From the NCBI GenBank assembly GCA_965223215.1, contig CBDCVZ010000010.1, positions 6,200,001-6,264,000 of the forward strand: a stretch of 64,000 nt of DNA, written 5' to 3'. The DNA is from JABDMH01 sp965223215 (GTDB taxonomy: Bacteria; Bacteroidota; Bacteroidia; Chitinophagales; Saprospiraceae). The position numbers were made by a program, and so were the translations under genes. Under the pieces are notes generated by a model. That model saw only the letters and a program-made list of their open reading frames with translations. It searched no databases and was not told where the DNA came from. This document shows positions 48,551 to 55,635 of this stretch, one piece after another (within the stretch, counting starts at the first letter, position 1; every line of letters starts with the position of its first letter).

Positions 48551-49648
48551 ATGAAGAAAATAGCAATTGTTGTCGGAACCAGGCCGAACTTTATTAAGAT
48601 CACTCAGTTTGACAAAGAGTTTGCCAAGTACCCTGGGTTATATGAATACAGACTTATTCACACTGGCCAACACTATGACAAGCAGATGTCTGACATATTT
48701 TTTGAGCAATTTCAACTCAAACGACCGGATCTGACCCTGTCGATCAAAGGTAGGATCCCAGCTCAACAAATCGCCAAAATTATTGAAGAACTCAGCGCCT
48801 ATTTTGAACATTGGAAGCCAGATCTTCTCATTGTCGTTGGCGATGTGAATTCAACCCTTGCCGCTGCCATTGCTGGCAATAAGTGTGGCATTCGACTGGC
48901 TCATCTTGAGAGCGGTCTGAGAAGTAAGGATCGAAAGATGCCTGAGGAAGTCAACCGGGTATTAACTGATGCAATGTCTGATGAGTACTTTGTAACAGAG
49001 AAAAGCGGTATCGAAAATCTGGAAAAGGAACTCAATTGTCAGGGTAGGCATCACTTTGTTGGCAACACTATGATCGATACCTTGGTCGCCTTTGACGATG
49101 CCATAGCTTCACATAAAATACTGGAAGAACTTAGTTTAAACAAAGAATATGCATTGATGACCATGCATCGACCCCAGAATGTGGACCAAGGAGAGCGCCT
49201 GGAAAAGATGATTGAAATCATTGCCGAAATATCCACTAATTTTCAGGTAGTTTTTCCGATTCATCCTCGGACGCTCAAGAATTTGTATAACTTCAACTTG
49301 AGACAAAAAATCGATGGCATCACTGGTCTTCAATTAACTGGACCGCTAAATTATCTGGCCTTCCAGAAGTTAATTATGGGAAGCTCTTTTGTGATCACGG
49401 ATAGCGGTGGAATTCAAGAAGAGACCACCTTTCGCAAGGTGCCGTGTCTAACGCTTCGACCCAACACAGAACGACCCAGTACCGTAGATGTTGGGTCTAA
49501 TTCGCTGTTGGGTTTTGAAAAAGAGTTGGTCCTATCTAAGGTTCAAGAAATAAAGTCTGGCACTTACAAAGAAAGTACGATCCCTGAATTATGGGATGGG
49601 AAGGCAACGACTAGAATTGTTCAGAAAATCGAAGAAATCCTGTTCTAG
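48551..49648 (+). CDS. wecB: Non-hydrolysing UDP-N-acetylglucosamine 2-epimerase (WecB/WbpI type)
   Basis: 365 residues, GT-B-like fold. IAIVVGTRPNFIKI, HTGQHYDKQMSD, VVGDVNSTLAAAI, HLESGLRSKDRKMPEEVNR, and SSFVITDSGGIQEETTF are standard. The enzyme inverts C2 of UDP-GlcNAc or, as WbpI, of UDP-2,3-diacetamido-glucuronate. Divergent from the WbpE/WbpD operon by 216 bases, which favours the WbpI role (UDP-ManNAc3NAcA synthesis), but plain UDP-ManNAc synthesis is equally consistent with the sequence. Confidence 0.9.
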   Translation: MKKIAIVVGTRPNFIKITQFDKEFAKYPGLYEYRLIHTGQHYDKQMSDIFFEQFQLKRPDLTLSIKGRIPAQQIAKIIEELSAYFEHWKPDLLIVVGDVNSTLAAAIAGNKCGIRLAHLESGLRSKDRKMPEEVNRVLTDAMSDEYFVTEKSGIENLEKELNCQGRHHFVGNTMIDTLVAFDDAIASHKILEELSLNKEYALMTMHRPQNVDQGERLEKMIEIIAEISTNFQVVFPIHPRTLKNLYNFNLRQKIDGITGLQLTGPLNYLAFQKLIMGSSFVITDSGGIQEETTFRKVPCLTLRPNTERPSTVDVGSNSLLGFEKELVLSKVQEIKSGTYKESTIPELWDGKATTRIVQKIEEILF

Positions 49649-49714
49649 TAATTCATCAAATAGTGAACAAACTAAATTGAAAAAATTTCAGTTGAAGTTC
49701 TCGTTGAGCTAACA

Positions 49715-49745
49715 TTGTTAAAATATAAGAAATGATGTAAATTTG
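49715..49745 (+). promoter_or_regulatory. Bacteroidota-type promoter before a small secreted-protein gene
   Basis: TTG at 49715-49717, 20 bases, TAAATTTG at 49738-49745, matching both elements of the consensus. The start site would be near 49751, with about 30 bases of leader before ATG 49781. Confidence 0.55.
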
Positions 49746-49780
49746 AGCAATTGTCAGAATGCCCATCAAACTTACTTGAA

Positions 49781-50359
49781 ATGCGTTCATACTCAACTTT
49801 AATCATATTCTTAATACTCCCCACTGTTTTAATGGGTCAAACGCCACTTGTCGTAGAGGTAGATGCTGCAGATGGTCCAGAACGAAATCTCTTAATCTTG
49901 GAAAACTTTAGCAATGGCTCAATGGCCTCCACTGGAATGCGAATAGAAGGTGGCACGAGCAGCTCAGCAAGTGTGGGTTCATTTGCAGTCACCAACTTGG
50001 ATTACTCTGCCATACCTGATTGGAACGGGTATTTAACCATCTGGAGTGGAGAATCTGGACCTGCTTCGGGAAATGGTATCAATTTCGTTGCTCAGGAAGG
50101 TGCTGCAAAAATTCGATTCTACACACTAGGAGCACAACCTTCTAACCTGCGCATGACGCTGCTGTCCAACGGTCATTTTGGCATTGGGACCCCCAATCCA
50201 CAGGAGAGACTTCAGGTCGAAAATGGAGACATCTACCTATCTGATGTCAATAGTGGCGTCATTATGAAGTCGCCTAATGGAACATGTTTTCGCATGACCG
50301 TCTTGGACGAAGGTGTACCCCTTTTTACTGAATTGCAGCATTGCCCAGAAGATCTGTAA
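49781..50359 (+). CDS. Secreted protein with a stalk-like GIGTxxP motif
   Basis: 192 residues from ATG 49781, which gives the signal peptide MRSYSTLIIFLILPTVLMGQ; an upstream TTG-type start at 49751 adds ten unlikely residues. The mature part is rich in Gly, Ser and Asn with beta-prone stretches, and contains GHFGIGTPNPQERLQVENGD, the repeat unit that in many Bacteroidota surface proteins and phage fibres begins a stalk. A single copy is present. It ends TELQHCPEDL, without a T9SS domain. Function unknown; stands alone between wecB and lhgO with its own promoter. Confidence 0.65.
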   Translation: MRSYSTLIIFLILPTVLMGQTPLVVEVDAADGPERNLLILENFSNGSMASTGMRIEGGTSSSASVGSFAVTNLDYSAIPDWNGYLTIWSGESGPASGNGINFVAQEGAAKIRFYTLGAQPSNLRMTLLSNGHFGIGTPNPQERLQVENGDIYLSDVNSGVIMKSPNGTCFRMTVLDEGVPLFTELQHCPEDL

Positions 50360-50381
50360 AGTGGCTTGTAGATACACACTG

Positions 50382-51587
50382 CTACCTAGCAGGAGGCATT
50401 AGTTGATGCAATCGATGGATGATTTCCTTGCCGATGGCCAGCGAGGCCGTAGCGGCCGGCGAGGGCGCATTCAGCACATGAAGTCCCCTGGTATCCGATA
50501 CAATTAGAAAATCTTCAATTAATTTTCCCTCCGAACTGCAGGCCATGGCCCTTACACCACTTCTACCTCTTACCACGTCATCAAGTCCGATCTCTGGGAT
50601 CAGTTTTTGCAGCGACTTGACGAAATAGGCCTTCGAATAGGAACGTCGAAATTCCTGGAGTCCGGTGCGCCAATATTTTGTGGCCAATTTCCTAAATCCA
50701 CCGAATCGCAAGGTATACCATAGTTCTTTCATATCTATTTCAGAATGATGATATCCTTCCCGGGCATAGGCCAGGACAGCGTTAGGGCCAGCTTCAATTT
50801 CACCGTTGATCATACGTGTAAAATGAACGCCCAGGAAGGGGAAGTCTGGATTGGGTACCGGATAAATTAGGTTATTTACGAGGTATTTCTTGGATTCGAT
50901 TAGGCTAAAATACTCACCTCTGAAGGGAAGGATTTGCATATTGAGGTTAGCTAAAGTGAGTCCAGCAACGTGATCTGCATGGAGCCCAGCACAGCTGATG
51001 TAAAATTTGGCACTAACTTGCTGGTCGTCTGTCAAGATATGTACTCCATCATCTCTGACTTCGATCCAGCGCACTTCGGCCTTGCAACGTATCGTACCTC
51101 CAGCATGCTGAAAGATTGAAGCATAGGCTTTGGCCACGGACCGAAAATCAATGATCCCTGCTTGAGGTACGTAAATCGCTGAATCACAGTTCACATAGGG
51201 TTCGATCTCTTGTGCCTGCTCGGTGTTTAACCACTTGAGTCCAGCCAAACCGTTTTGTTGTCCCGTCTTGAAGATTGAGTGCAAAGTCGGAATCTCCTTC
51301 GCTGAGGTGGCGACAATCAGTTTTCCACAGATCTCATGCTTGATTTGGTGTTCCTTACAAAACTCGAGCAGTAAACGGTAACCTTCGATGCAGTTTTTGG
51401 CCTTTAAACTACCGGGCTGATAGTAAATACCTGAGTGTATCACACCACTGTTGTGTGAACTTTGATGTTGAGCTATTTCGTCTTCCTTCTCAAGTACGCA
51501 TACCCTTAGGGATGGTCGGGCTTGCTGAAGCTGATACGCCACTGAAAGGCCGACTATGCCTGCTCCAATGATCGCAACATCGTACAT
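50382..51587 (-). CDS. lhgO: L-2-hydroxyglutarate oxidase
   Basis: 401 residues, DAO-type FAD enzyme. FAD loop AIIGAGIVGLSVAYQL at residues 6-21; SSHNSGVIHSGIYY, the mark of the LhgO group; FRGEYFSLIESKKYLVNNLIYPVP; and RGRSGVRAMACSSEGKLIEDF near the C-terminus. It oxidises L-2-hydroxyglutarate to 2-oxoglutarate, passing electrons to the membrane quinone pool. Convergent with the small secreted-protein gene and divergent from the sigma gene. Confidence 0.92.
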   Translation of the reverse strand: MYDVAIIGAGIVGLSVAYQLQQARPSLRVCVLEKEDEIAQHQSSHNSGVIHSGIYYQPGSLKAKNCIEGYRLLLEFCKEHQIKHEICGKLIVATSAKEIPTLHSIFKTGQQNGLAGLKWLNTEQAQEIEPYVNCDSAIYVPQAGIIDFRSVAKAYASIFQHAGGTIRCKAEVRWIEVRDDGVHILTDDQQVSAKFYISCAGLHADHVAGLTLANLNMQILPFRGEYFSLIESKKYLVNNLIYPVPNPDFPFLGVHFTRMINGEIEAGPNAVLAYAREGYHHSEIDMKELWYTLRFGGFRKLATKYWRTGLQEFRRSYSKAYFVKSLQKLIPEIGLDDVVRGRSGVRAMACSSEGKLIEDFLIVSDTRGLHVLNAPSPAATASLAIGKEIIHRLHQLMPPAR

Positions 51588-51684
51588 AGAGATTAAAAAT
51601 AGGATTATTTGGATGGGATACTGATGCGCAGCAATGCCTTTATTGACGGGTCAAAACTATCTTTAAAGTAATTTAAGGTTTCAT

Positions 51685-51704
51685 TCGTCTATTCAAGTAG
51701 ACGA
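51685..51704 (+). promoter_or_regulatory. Hairpin two bases before the ECF sigma start codon
   Basis: TCGTCTA (51685-51691), loop TTCAAG, TAGACGA (51698-51704): a perfect 7-bp stem ending two bases before ATG 51707. Folded in the mRNA it would cover the ribosome landing zone, so it may restrain translation and could be temperature-sensitive; as DNA it could instead be an operator. Confidence 0.5.
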
Positions 51705-51706
51705 TC

Positions 51707-52270
51707 ATGACAACAGCATTGACAGATCAGAGAGATCAAACCATCGCCACCGCTTTTGCCCAGTACGGTCAAAGGCTTTTCCGCTTCATCCGCGGGCGTG
51801 TTTCATCGAATGCCGATGCGGAAGATATCCTGCAGGATGTGTGGTATCAATTTAGCAAGGTCGTGGATGTAGAGCCGATTGAGCAAGTGAGTGGTTGGCT
51901 ATTTAGGGTCGCTAGAAATCGATTAACCGATCGTTATCGTAAAAAGCAGCCATCGCTTTTGGATGATTTGGTTGCCTCTGATACCGGACAGGGTGAGTGG
52001 TTTCGTGATCTGCTCTTGACCGACGACTCAAATCCCGAGTTTGAGACCATGAAAGAGATTTTTTGGGAGGCCTTGGAAAAGGCCCTCAACGAGCTTCCAC
52101 CAGCTCAACGAGATGTGTTTATCTGGAACGAATTGGAGGATGAGACATTTCAATCAATCTCTGACCGCACGGGAGTAAACATCAAAACCCTTATTTCCAG
52201 AAAGCGATATGCCGTGGCCTATCTCAGAGAGCAGTTGGAAGATCTCTACCACGACTTTCTTGACTTTTAA
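51707..52270 (+). CDS. ECF-type RNA polymerase sigma factor
   Basis: 187 residues. Region 2 carries DAEDILQDVWYQF (37-49) and VSGWLFRVARNRLTDRYRKK; region 4 carries ALNELPPAQRDVFIWNELEDETFQSISDRTGVNIKTLISRKRYAVAYLRE. There is no FecR neighbour. Downstream on the same strand are two small membrane-protein genes and an hsp20 gene, a set that I have seen together in Bacteroidota and that suggests an envelope or heat stress regulon. A hairpin sits at its start codon. Confidence 0.9.
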   Translation: MTTALTDQRDQTIATAFAQYGQRLFRFIRGRVSSNADAEDILQDVWYQFSKVVDVEPIEQVSGWLFRVARNRLTDRYRKKQPSLLDDLVASDTGQGEWFRDLLLTDDSNPEFETMKEIFWEALEKALNELPPAQRDVFIWNELEDETFQSISDRTGVNIKTLISRKRYAVAYLREQLEDLYHDFLDF

Positions 52271-52305
52271 CCTTATTTGGATGATGGATTTAGATTTTTC
52301 AAGTT

Positions 52306-52650
52306 ATGTTTAGATCACCAATGCGGCAACAATCAAAACATAAAGCTGCCAAAGGCCTGATTTTCCTTTTAGCGATGGCTTGTTTTGCCCTGGCAATGGG
52401 TGGAATTGTCATGTTATTGTGGAATGCCATTATTCCAGCAGTAACGGATTGGTCAGTGCTAAGTTTTTGGCAGGCCTTCGGTCTCCTCGTTTTATGTCGC
52501 ATCTTGTTTGGCGGATTTGGCTGGTACCGAAATCGATCAAAATGGTCTAAGCACGGCCCATCGAGATGGCGATCGAAGTGGTCTAATATGAGTCCGGAAG
52601 AGCGCGAAGCCTTCAGAGCCAAATGGCGAGAACGATGTGGTCGATCTTAG
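52306..52650 (+). CDS. Small membrane protein downstream of ECF sigma factor
   Basis: 114 residues: a basic N-terminus, two membrane segments (GLIFLLAMACFALAMGGIVM and FWQAFGLLVLCRILFGGFGW), and a basic Trp-rich tail SKWSNMSPEEREAFRAKWR. The pattern WxxxFWQAxGLL..FGG..MSPEEREKFR recurs in Bacteroidota proteins encoded next to ECF sigma factors. It has no zinc-finger anti-sigma motif, but with both sigma neighbour and membrane location it is a candidate sensor or anti-sigma partner (inference). Starts 35 bases after the sigma stop. Confidence 0.72.
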   Translation: MFRSPMRQQSKHKAAKGLIFLLAMACFALAMGGIVMLLWNAIIPAVTDWSVLSFWQAFGLLVLCRILFGGFGWYRNRSKWSKHGPSRWRSKWSNMSPEEREAFRAKWRERCGRS

Positions 52651-52971
52651 TTTCAGATTTGATTTCAGGTGAGATGTCACGGGTACGGTTATCATGAGCT
52701 TTCGCTTTAGATAAGGTGCCCAATTCAATGGAGCTTACCTCGGTGGCAAGACTAGATCACATCTTGCAATGGATAATATTTCTGACGCCCTGAAAATTGC
52801 CTCAATTCTTCGACGATCTGATCTATAAGCCTCAAGTTGTGCACACCCAATATCCCCGGTGGGTGTGAAAAAAAATAAAAAAATCATACTCCTTTAAAGT
52901 ATTTCTGTCTGTGGGCCGTCTTCACTACTAGAAATTCGAATAAATAATAACTCACTAAAAAAAAATAAATT
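52651..52971. other. 321-base gap in the stress cassette
   Basis: No supported gene. Contains the hairpin listed at 52842-52867 followed by an A-rich tract, and an A/T-rich leader directly before the next ATG (..CACTAAAAAAAAATAAATT), the usual context of well-translated Bacteroidota genes. A separate promoter for the small membrane protein and hsp20 genes is likely within it. Confidence 0.5.
52842..52867 (+). repeat. Hairpin followed by A tract upstream of the hsp20 pair
   Basis: CACACCCA (52842-52849), 10-base loop, TGGGTGTG (52860-52867): a perfect 8-bp GC-rich stem followed on the plus strand by an A-rich run. Not a standard intrinsic terminator on either strand, because the tract is A, not T, after the stem. 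It lies 104 bases before ATG 52972 and could be an operator or a leader structure. Confidence 0.45.
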
Positions 52972-53274
52972 ATGAGACCATTTCGCAGATTCTTCATGTT
53001 GTCCTTGGCCTTCTTTCTATTTCTGTTTTTTGCCAAGTTTCTGATTTTTGCTTTTATCGCAGCGGTAGTTTTGACTTTTTTGTCCTATGCTATTAAGGGA
53101 GTTAAGCGGTTTTTAGAGCAAAGATATGATCCCTATGATCGGGGGATGTGGTTGCCAGAAGAAAGTGGCTTAGATTTGGATCATTGGAGCCAAGCACCCG
53201 AACCACTTCTTGTTAAGCCGAGACATCGTGACGATCGCTGGCAGGAAGATTTTCGATCAATTACGGTCTACTAG
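52972..53274 (+). CDS. Small membrane protein upstream of hsp20
   Basis: 100 residues: basic start MRPFRRFF, two adjacent hydrophobic stretches (MLSLAFFLFLFFAKFLIFAF and IAAVVLTFLSYAI), then a polar, Trp- and Asp-rich tail. I do not recognise a named family. It lies 45 bases before the hsp20 gene and after the sigma/membrane pair, in the same orientation, so it is probably part of the same stress response. Confidence 0.65.
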   Translation: MRPFRRFFMLSLAFFLFLFFAKFLIFAFIAAVVLTFLSYAIKGVKRFLEQRYDPYDRGMWLPEESGLDLDHWSQAPEPLLVKPRHRDDRWQEDFRSITVY

Positions 53275-53319
53275 TAGATCCGAGCAAGATTAATTTATTC
53301 AAACTAAAACAAAATTATT

Positions 53320-53742
53320 ATGTGTAGATCAAGTCATTATAATAAATGGACAAATCATCCAAAATTTCGATATTGGAAGGGGCATCATCATGGCCGAGCG
53401 GCATATCAGAGTCGCTGGCAATATCCTCCAGTTAATGTCCAGGAGCTAGATGATCAATATCAGTTGTTTGTTTACGCCTCTGGATTCAAAAAAGAGGATT
53501 TTTCGGTTTCCATTGTGGCAGATTCTTTGGTAATCAAGGCTGAGGGAAAGGAAAGTGAAACAGCCCATACAGGCTGGCGTCGTCAGGAGTTTTACACGGG
53601 AGGCTTTGAGAGGCGATTTCAATTGCCTGAGGGAGTGGACGTTGATCATATTCAAGCACGATATCAAGAGGGGGTACTAGAATTAACCTTACCTAAGCAA
53701 TCTGGGTTTGAGACCATCAGGAAGTCTGTTGATATTCAGTAA
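53320..53742 (+). CDS. Hsp20/alpha-crystallin family small heat-shock protein
   Basis: 140 residues. A His- and aromatic-rich N-terminal arm of about 40 residues is followed by the alpha-crystallin domain: PPVNVQELDDQYQLFVYASGF, FSVSIVADSLVIKAEGK, FERRFQLPEGVDVDHIQARY and GVLELTLPKQ. The C-terminal arm is short (KSVDIQ) and has no clear I-x-I motif. These proteins hold unfolding proteins in oligomers until refolding. An A-rich leader precedes it and an intrinsic terminator follows. Confidence 0.92.
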   Translation: MCRSSHYNKWTNHPKFRYWKGHHHGRAAYQSRWQYPPVNVQELDDQYQLFVYASGFKKEDFSVSIVADSLVIKAEGKESETAHTGWRRQEFYTGGFERRFQLPEGVDVDHIQARYQEGVLELTLPKQSGFETIRKSVDIQ

Positions 53743-54161
53743 ATGAGCATACCAAACAAGGTTTTTAGAATTGGGCCGGCAAAGTACCTTACGAGTCGGC
53801 CCATTTTTATTTAGGGATGGTGACTCTGGCATTTCAAAGAAAGTATTTCGGCGCTACTTGGCAGTTTAAAGATGAGAAATCACTAATCGAATGCAGCTCG
53901 GACGATGCATCTCTAAAGCGGACCCTACTGAGGTTAAGATTTCACCCTGTGGCAATGGCTCGGACCTCCGATGTGTACGAAAACTCTCCAGCGTGGTGGC
54001 GGCGGGGGCGCTAATAAATCGCATCGGCCTAGGTGGTGTGAGAAACCTAGTCTGTGTGATTACTTTTTTCCTGGGGATACCGCTTAAGTGCATTAGACTT
54101 GAACCATCGAGGATGATTGTTTTGTGCTGATCACGATGATTATCTTTACCGAAAAAAGTAA
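53743..54161. other. 419-base gap after hsp20
   Basis: Contains the hsp20 terminator at its left end. A 65-codon plus-strand frame (53817-54014) and a 110-codon minus-strand frame (53866-54198) lie here, neither with family features. A GC-rich stretch near 53995-54050 contains the small inverted repeat CTAGGT..ACCTAG, but I recognise no structured RNA. Confidence 0.45.
53772..53808 (+). terminator. Intrinsic terminator after hsp20
   Basis: TGGGCCG (53772-53778) and CGGCCCA (53797-53803) form a perfect 7-bp GC-rich stem with an 18-base loop, directly followed by TTTTTAT. It lies 29 bases after the hsp20 stop. Confidence 0.75.
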
Positions 54162-54941
54162 ATGGAACAATCATATCCCGGTCTAGCCATTGATACATCC
54201 AACCGGATACTGACCATCACCATCAATCGTCCAGAGGCCCTCAATGCTATTAATGCTGAGGTCATGCTAAGTCTTGGAGAAATCTTTTCGGAGATTGAGG
54301 ATAATGATCGTATTGCTGGTATAATAATTACCGGGGCGGGAGAGAAGGCATTTGTAGCTGGTGCAGATATTAAGGCATTTACATTTGATGACGAGAGTCG
54401 AAAGATTGGTGAATTGGGCCATCGAGTATTTAATGCGATTGAATCGTGTTCAAAGCCGGTCGTGGCAGCCGTAAACGGTTTTGCTCTTGGTGGTGGATGT
54501 GAGTTAGCAATGTCTTGTCACTTGCGGCTGGCTGGCAGACATGCAAAGTTTGGCCAACCAGAAATCAATCTTGGTATTATTCCGGGATACGGAGGCACCC
54601 AACGCTTACCACAATTAGTCGGCAAGGGCCGAGCCTTAGAGATGCTTTTGACTGGCGAAATGATTGACGCTGCCGAGGCATATAGAATCGGATTAGTCAA
54701 TCAGGTGGTGGACTCAGGTAAGGAGCTCGAGGCGGCAGAACTTGTTCTAAAGAAGATTATTGGAAAGGCACCCATGGCAGCTGCCAAAATCATTGAATTG
54801 GTAAACTTGCATTTTCGTGATCCCGAGGTAGGTATGCTGCAGGAAATCGAGAGTTTTGGAGCTTGTTTTAAGACCGAGGATGCTGTAGAGGGAGTCAAGG
54901 CATTTATCGAGAAGCGCCGACCCAACTTTGTCGGGAAGTGA
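54162..54941 (+). CDS. Enoyl-CoA hydratase/isomerase family protein
   Basis: 259 residues, crotonase fold. Oxyanion-hole segments AGADIKAF and VNGFALGGGCELAMSCHLRLAG are intact, as are the catalytic Glu of GQPEINLGIIPGYGGTQRLPQLVG and the second Glu in EMLLTGEMIDAAEAYRIGLVN. This matches short-chain enoyl-CoA hydratases (Crt/EchA/PaaF), which add water to trans-2-enoyl-CoA in fatty-acid or amino-acid breakdown. No other beta-oxidation gene is adjacent. Confidence 0.93.
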   Translation: MEQSYPGLAIDTSNRILTITINRPEALNAINAEVMLSLGEIFSEIEDNDRIAGIIITGAGEKAFVAGADIKAFTFDDESRKIGELGHRVFNAIESCSKPVVAAVNGFALGGGCELAMSCHLRLAGRHAKFGQPEINLGIIPGYGGTQRLPQLVGKGRALEMLLTGEMIDAAEAYRIGLVNQVVDSGKELEAAELVLKKIIGKAPMAAAKIIELVNLHFRDPEVGMLQEIESFGACFKTEDAVEGVKAFIEKRRPNFVGK

Positions 54942-54958
54942 TTTTTATAGGAGAGGGA

Positions 54959-55336
54959 TTAACCTCCGGTTTCGCGGCGCAGCATCTCCATCTGATTCTC
55001 CCATAATTGCTTTTGATCATCTACCTCATCTGAATCGCAGTAGTCGGTAATGTACATGATGGTCTCATTGGTCACCGGAGACACTTCCATTCTAAACTCA
55101 AGATATTCATCGTCTTCAGCTTCTTCCCATTTAAATCGAACCCTTTCTTCTTCAATGTCGTCAATCAAATGGGCCACCTCTTCCGATCCACTCCATTCGA
55201 ACATAAATACATCATCTTCGATGTCTACCCCATCACAAAACCATCTAACCAGACAAGAAGGTGTGGTCAGAAACTTATATAATATGGTTGGAGAGGCTCT
55301 AAAGAGAAACTCCATGTCAAACGAAACTCTTTCCAT
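54959..55336 (-). CDS. START-like domain protein (SRPBCC superfamily)
   Basis: 125 residues from ATG 55336; the frame extends 21 codons upstream without family sequence. The Bacteroidota START_2-like pattern is clear: FDMEFLFRASPTILYKFLTTPSCLVRWFCDGV, then FEWSGSEEVA, VRFKWEEAED and ITDYCDSDEVDDQKQLWENQM. Very acidic. The fold makes a hydrophobic cavity; the ligand is not known. Convergent with the enoyl-CoA hydratase gene. Confidence 0.85.
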   Translation of the reverse strand: MERVSFDMEFLFRASPTILYKFLTTPSCLVRWFCDGVDIEDDVFMFEWSGSEEVAHLIDDIEEERVRFKWEEAEDDEYLEFRMEVSPVTNETIMYITDYCDSDEVDDQKQLWENQMEMLRRETGG

Positions 55337-55545
55337 TGAGAATAATTGATTCAGGCGATGACGCCTCAGGTACGAGCGCTGTTTCCAGCATTGGCGCAAT
55401 TAAGAACAAAATCCTGAGTTATGCAAAAAAATCGATTTTATTTTTGATCCGTGGGAACTCTTCACCCAGTCACAGGTTTTACAATGATAGTTTAGGCTTG
55501 ACTTTCAAATTCCAGCGGTAAGATGTTGAGGATTGAAAGATTTTG

Positions 55546-55576
55546 TTGCGTCTAAGGCAGGAATGACCTATTTTTG
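55546..55576 (+). promoter_or_regulatory. Bacteroidota-type promoter for rpoD
   Basis: TTG at 55546-55548 (within TTTTGTTG), 20 bases, TATTTTTG at 55569-55576. The start site would be near 55582, leaving a leader of about 54 bases before ATG 55636. Confidence 0.5.
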
Positions 55577-55635
55577 CAGCGCTTTTGACGATCCTACCAA
55601 TTTTTTAGACTAAAAGTTACTTAAACAGAAGGTAC

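Noticed and set aside
53817..54014. 65-codon plus-strand frame after hsp20
   Set aside because: Begins right after the terminator, composition is not protein-like, no family features, and it competes with an opposite-strand frame.
54090..54125. TTGAACC on plus strand, possible tRNA T-loop on minus strand
   Set aside because: The five bases either side do not pair as a T stem and no acceptor or anticodon arm could be drawn.
54141..54148. TATCTTTA as -7 box for the enoyl-CoA hydratase gene
   Set aside because: Last base does not match TAnnTTTG and the spacing to the nearest TTTG is only 16 bases.
53866..54198. 110-codon minus-strand frame before the enoyl-CoA hydratase gene
   Set aside because: Runs into the start of a certain gene on the other strand; no signal, domain or neighbour supports it.
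55337..55635. 61-codon plus-strand frame and small stem AGGCGatgaCGCCT before rpoD
   Set aside because: No homology features; the region is explained as rpoD upstream sequence with its promoter. The stem is only 5 bp.
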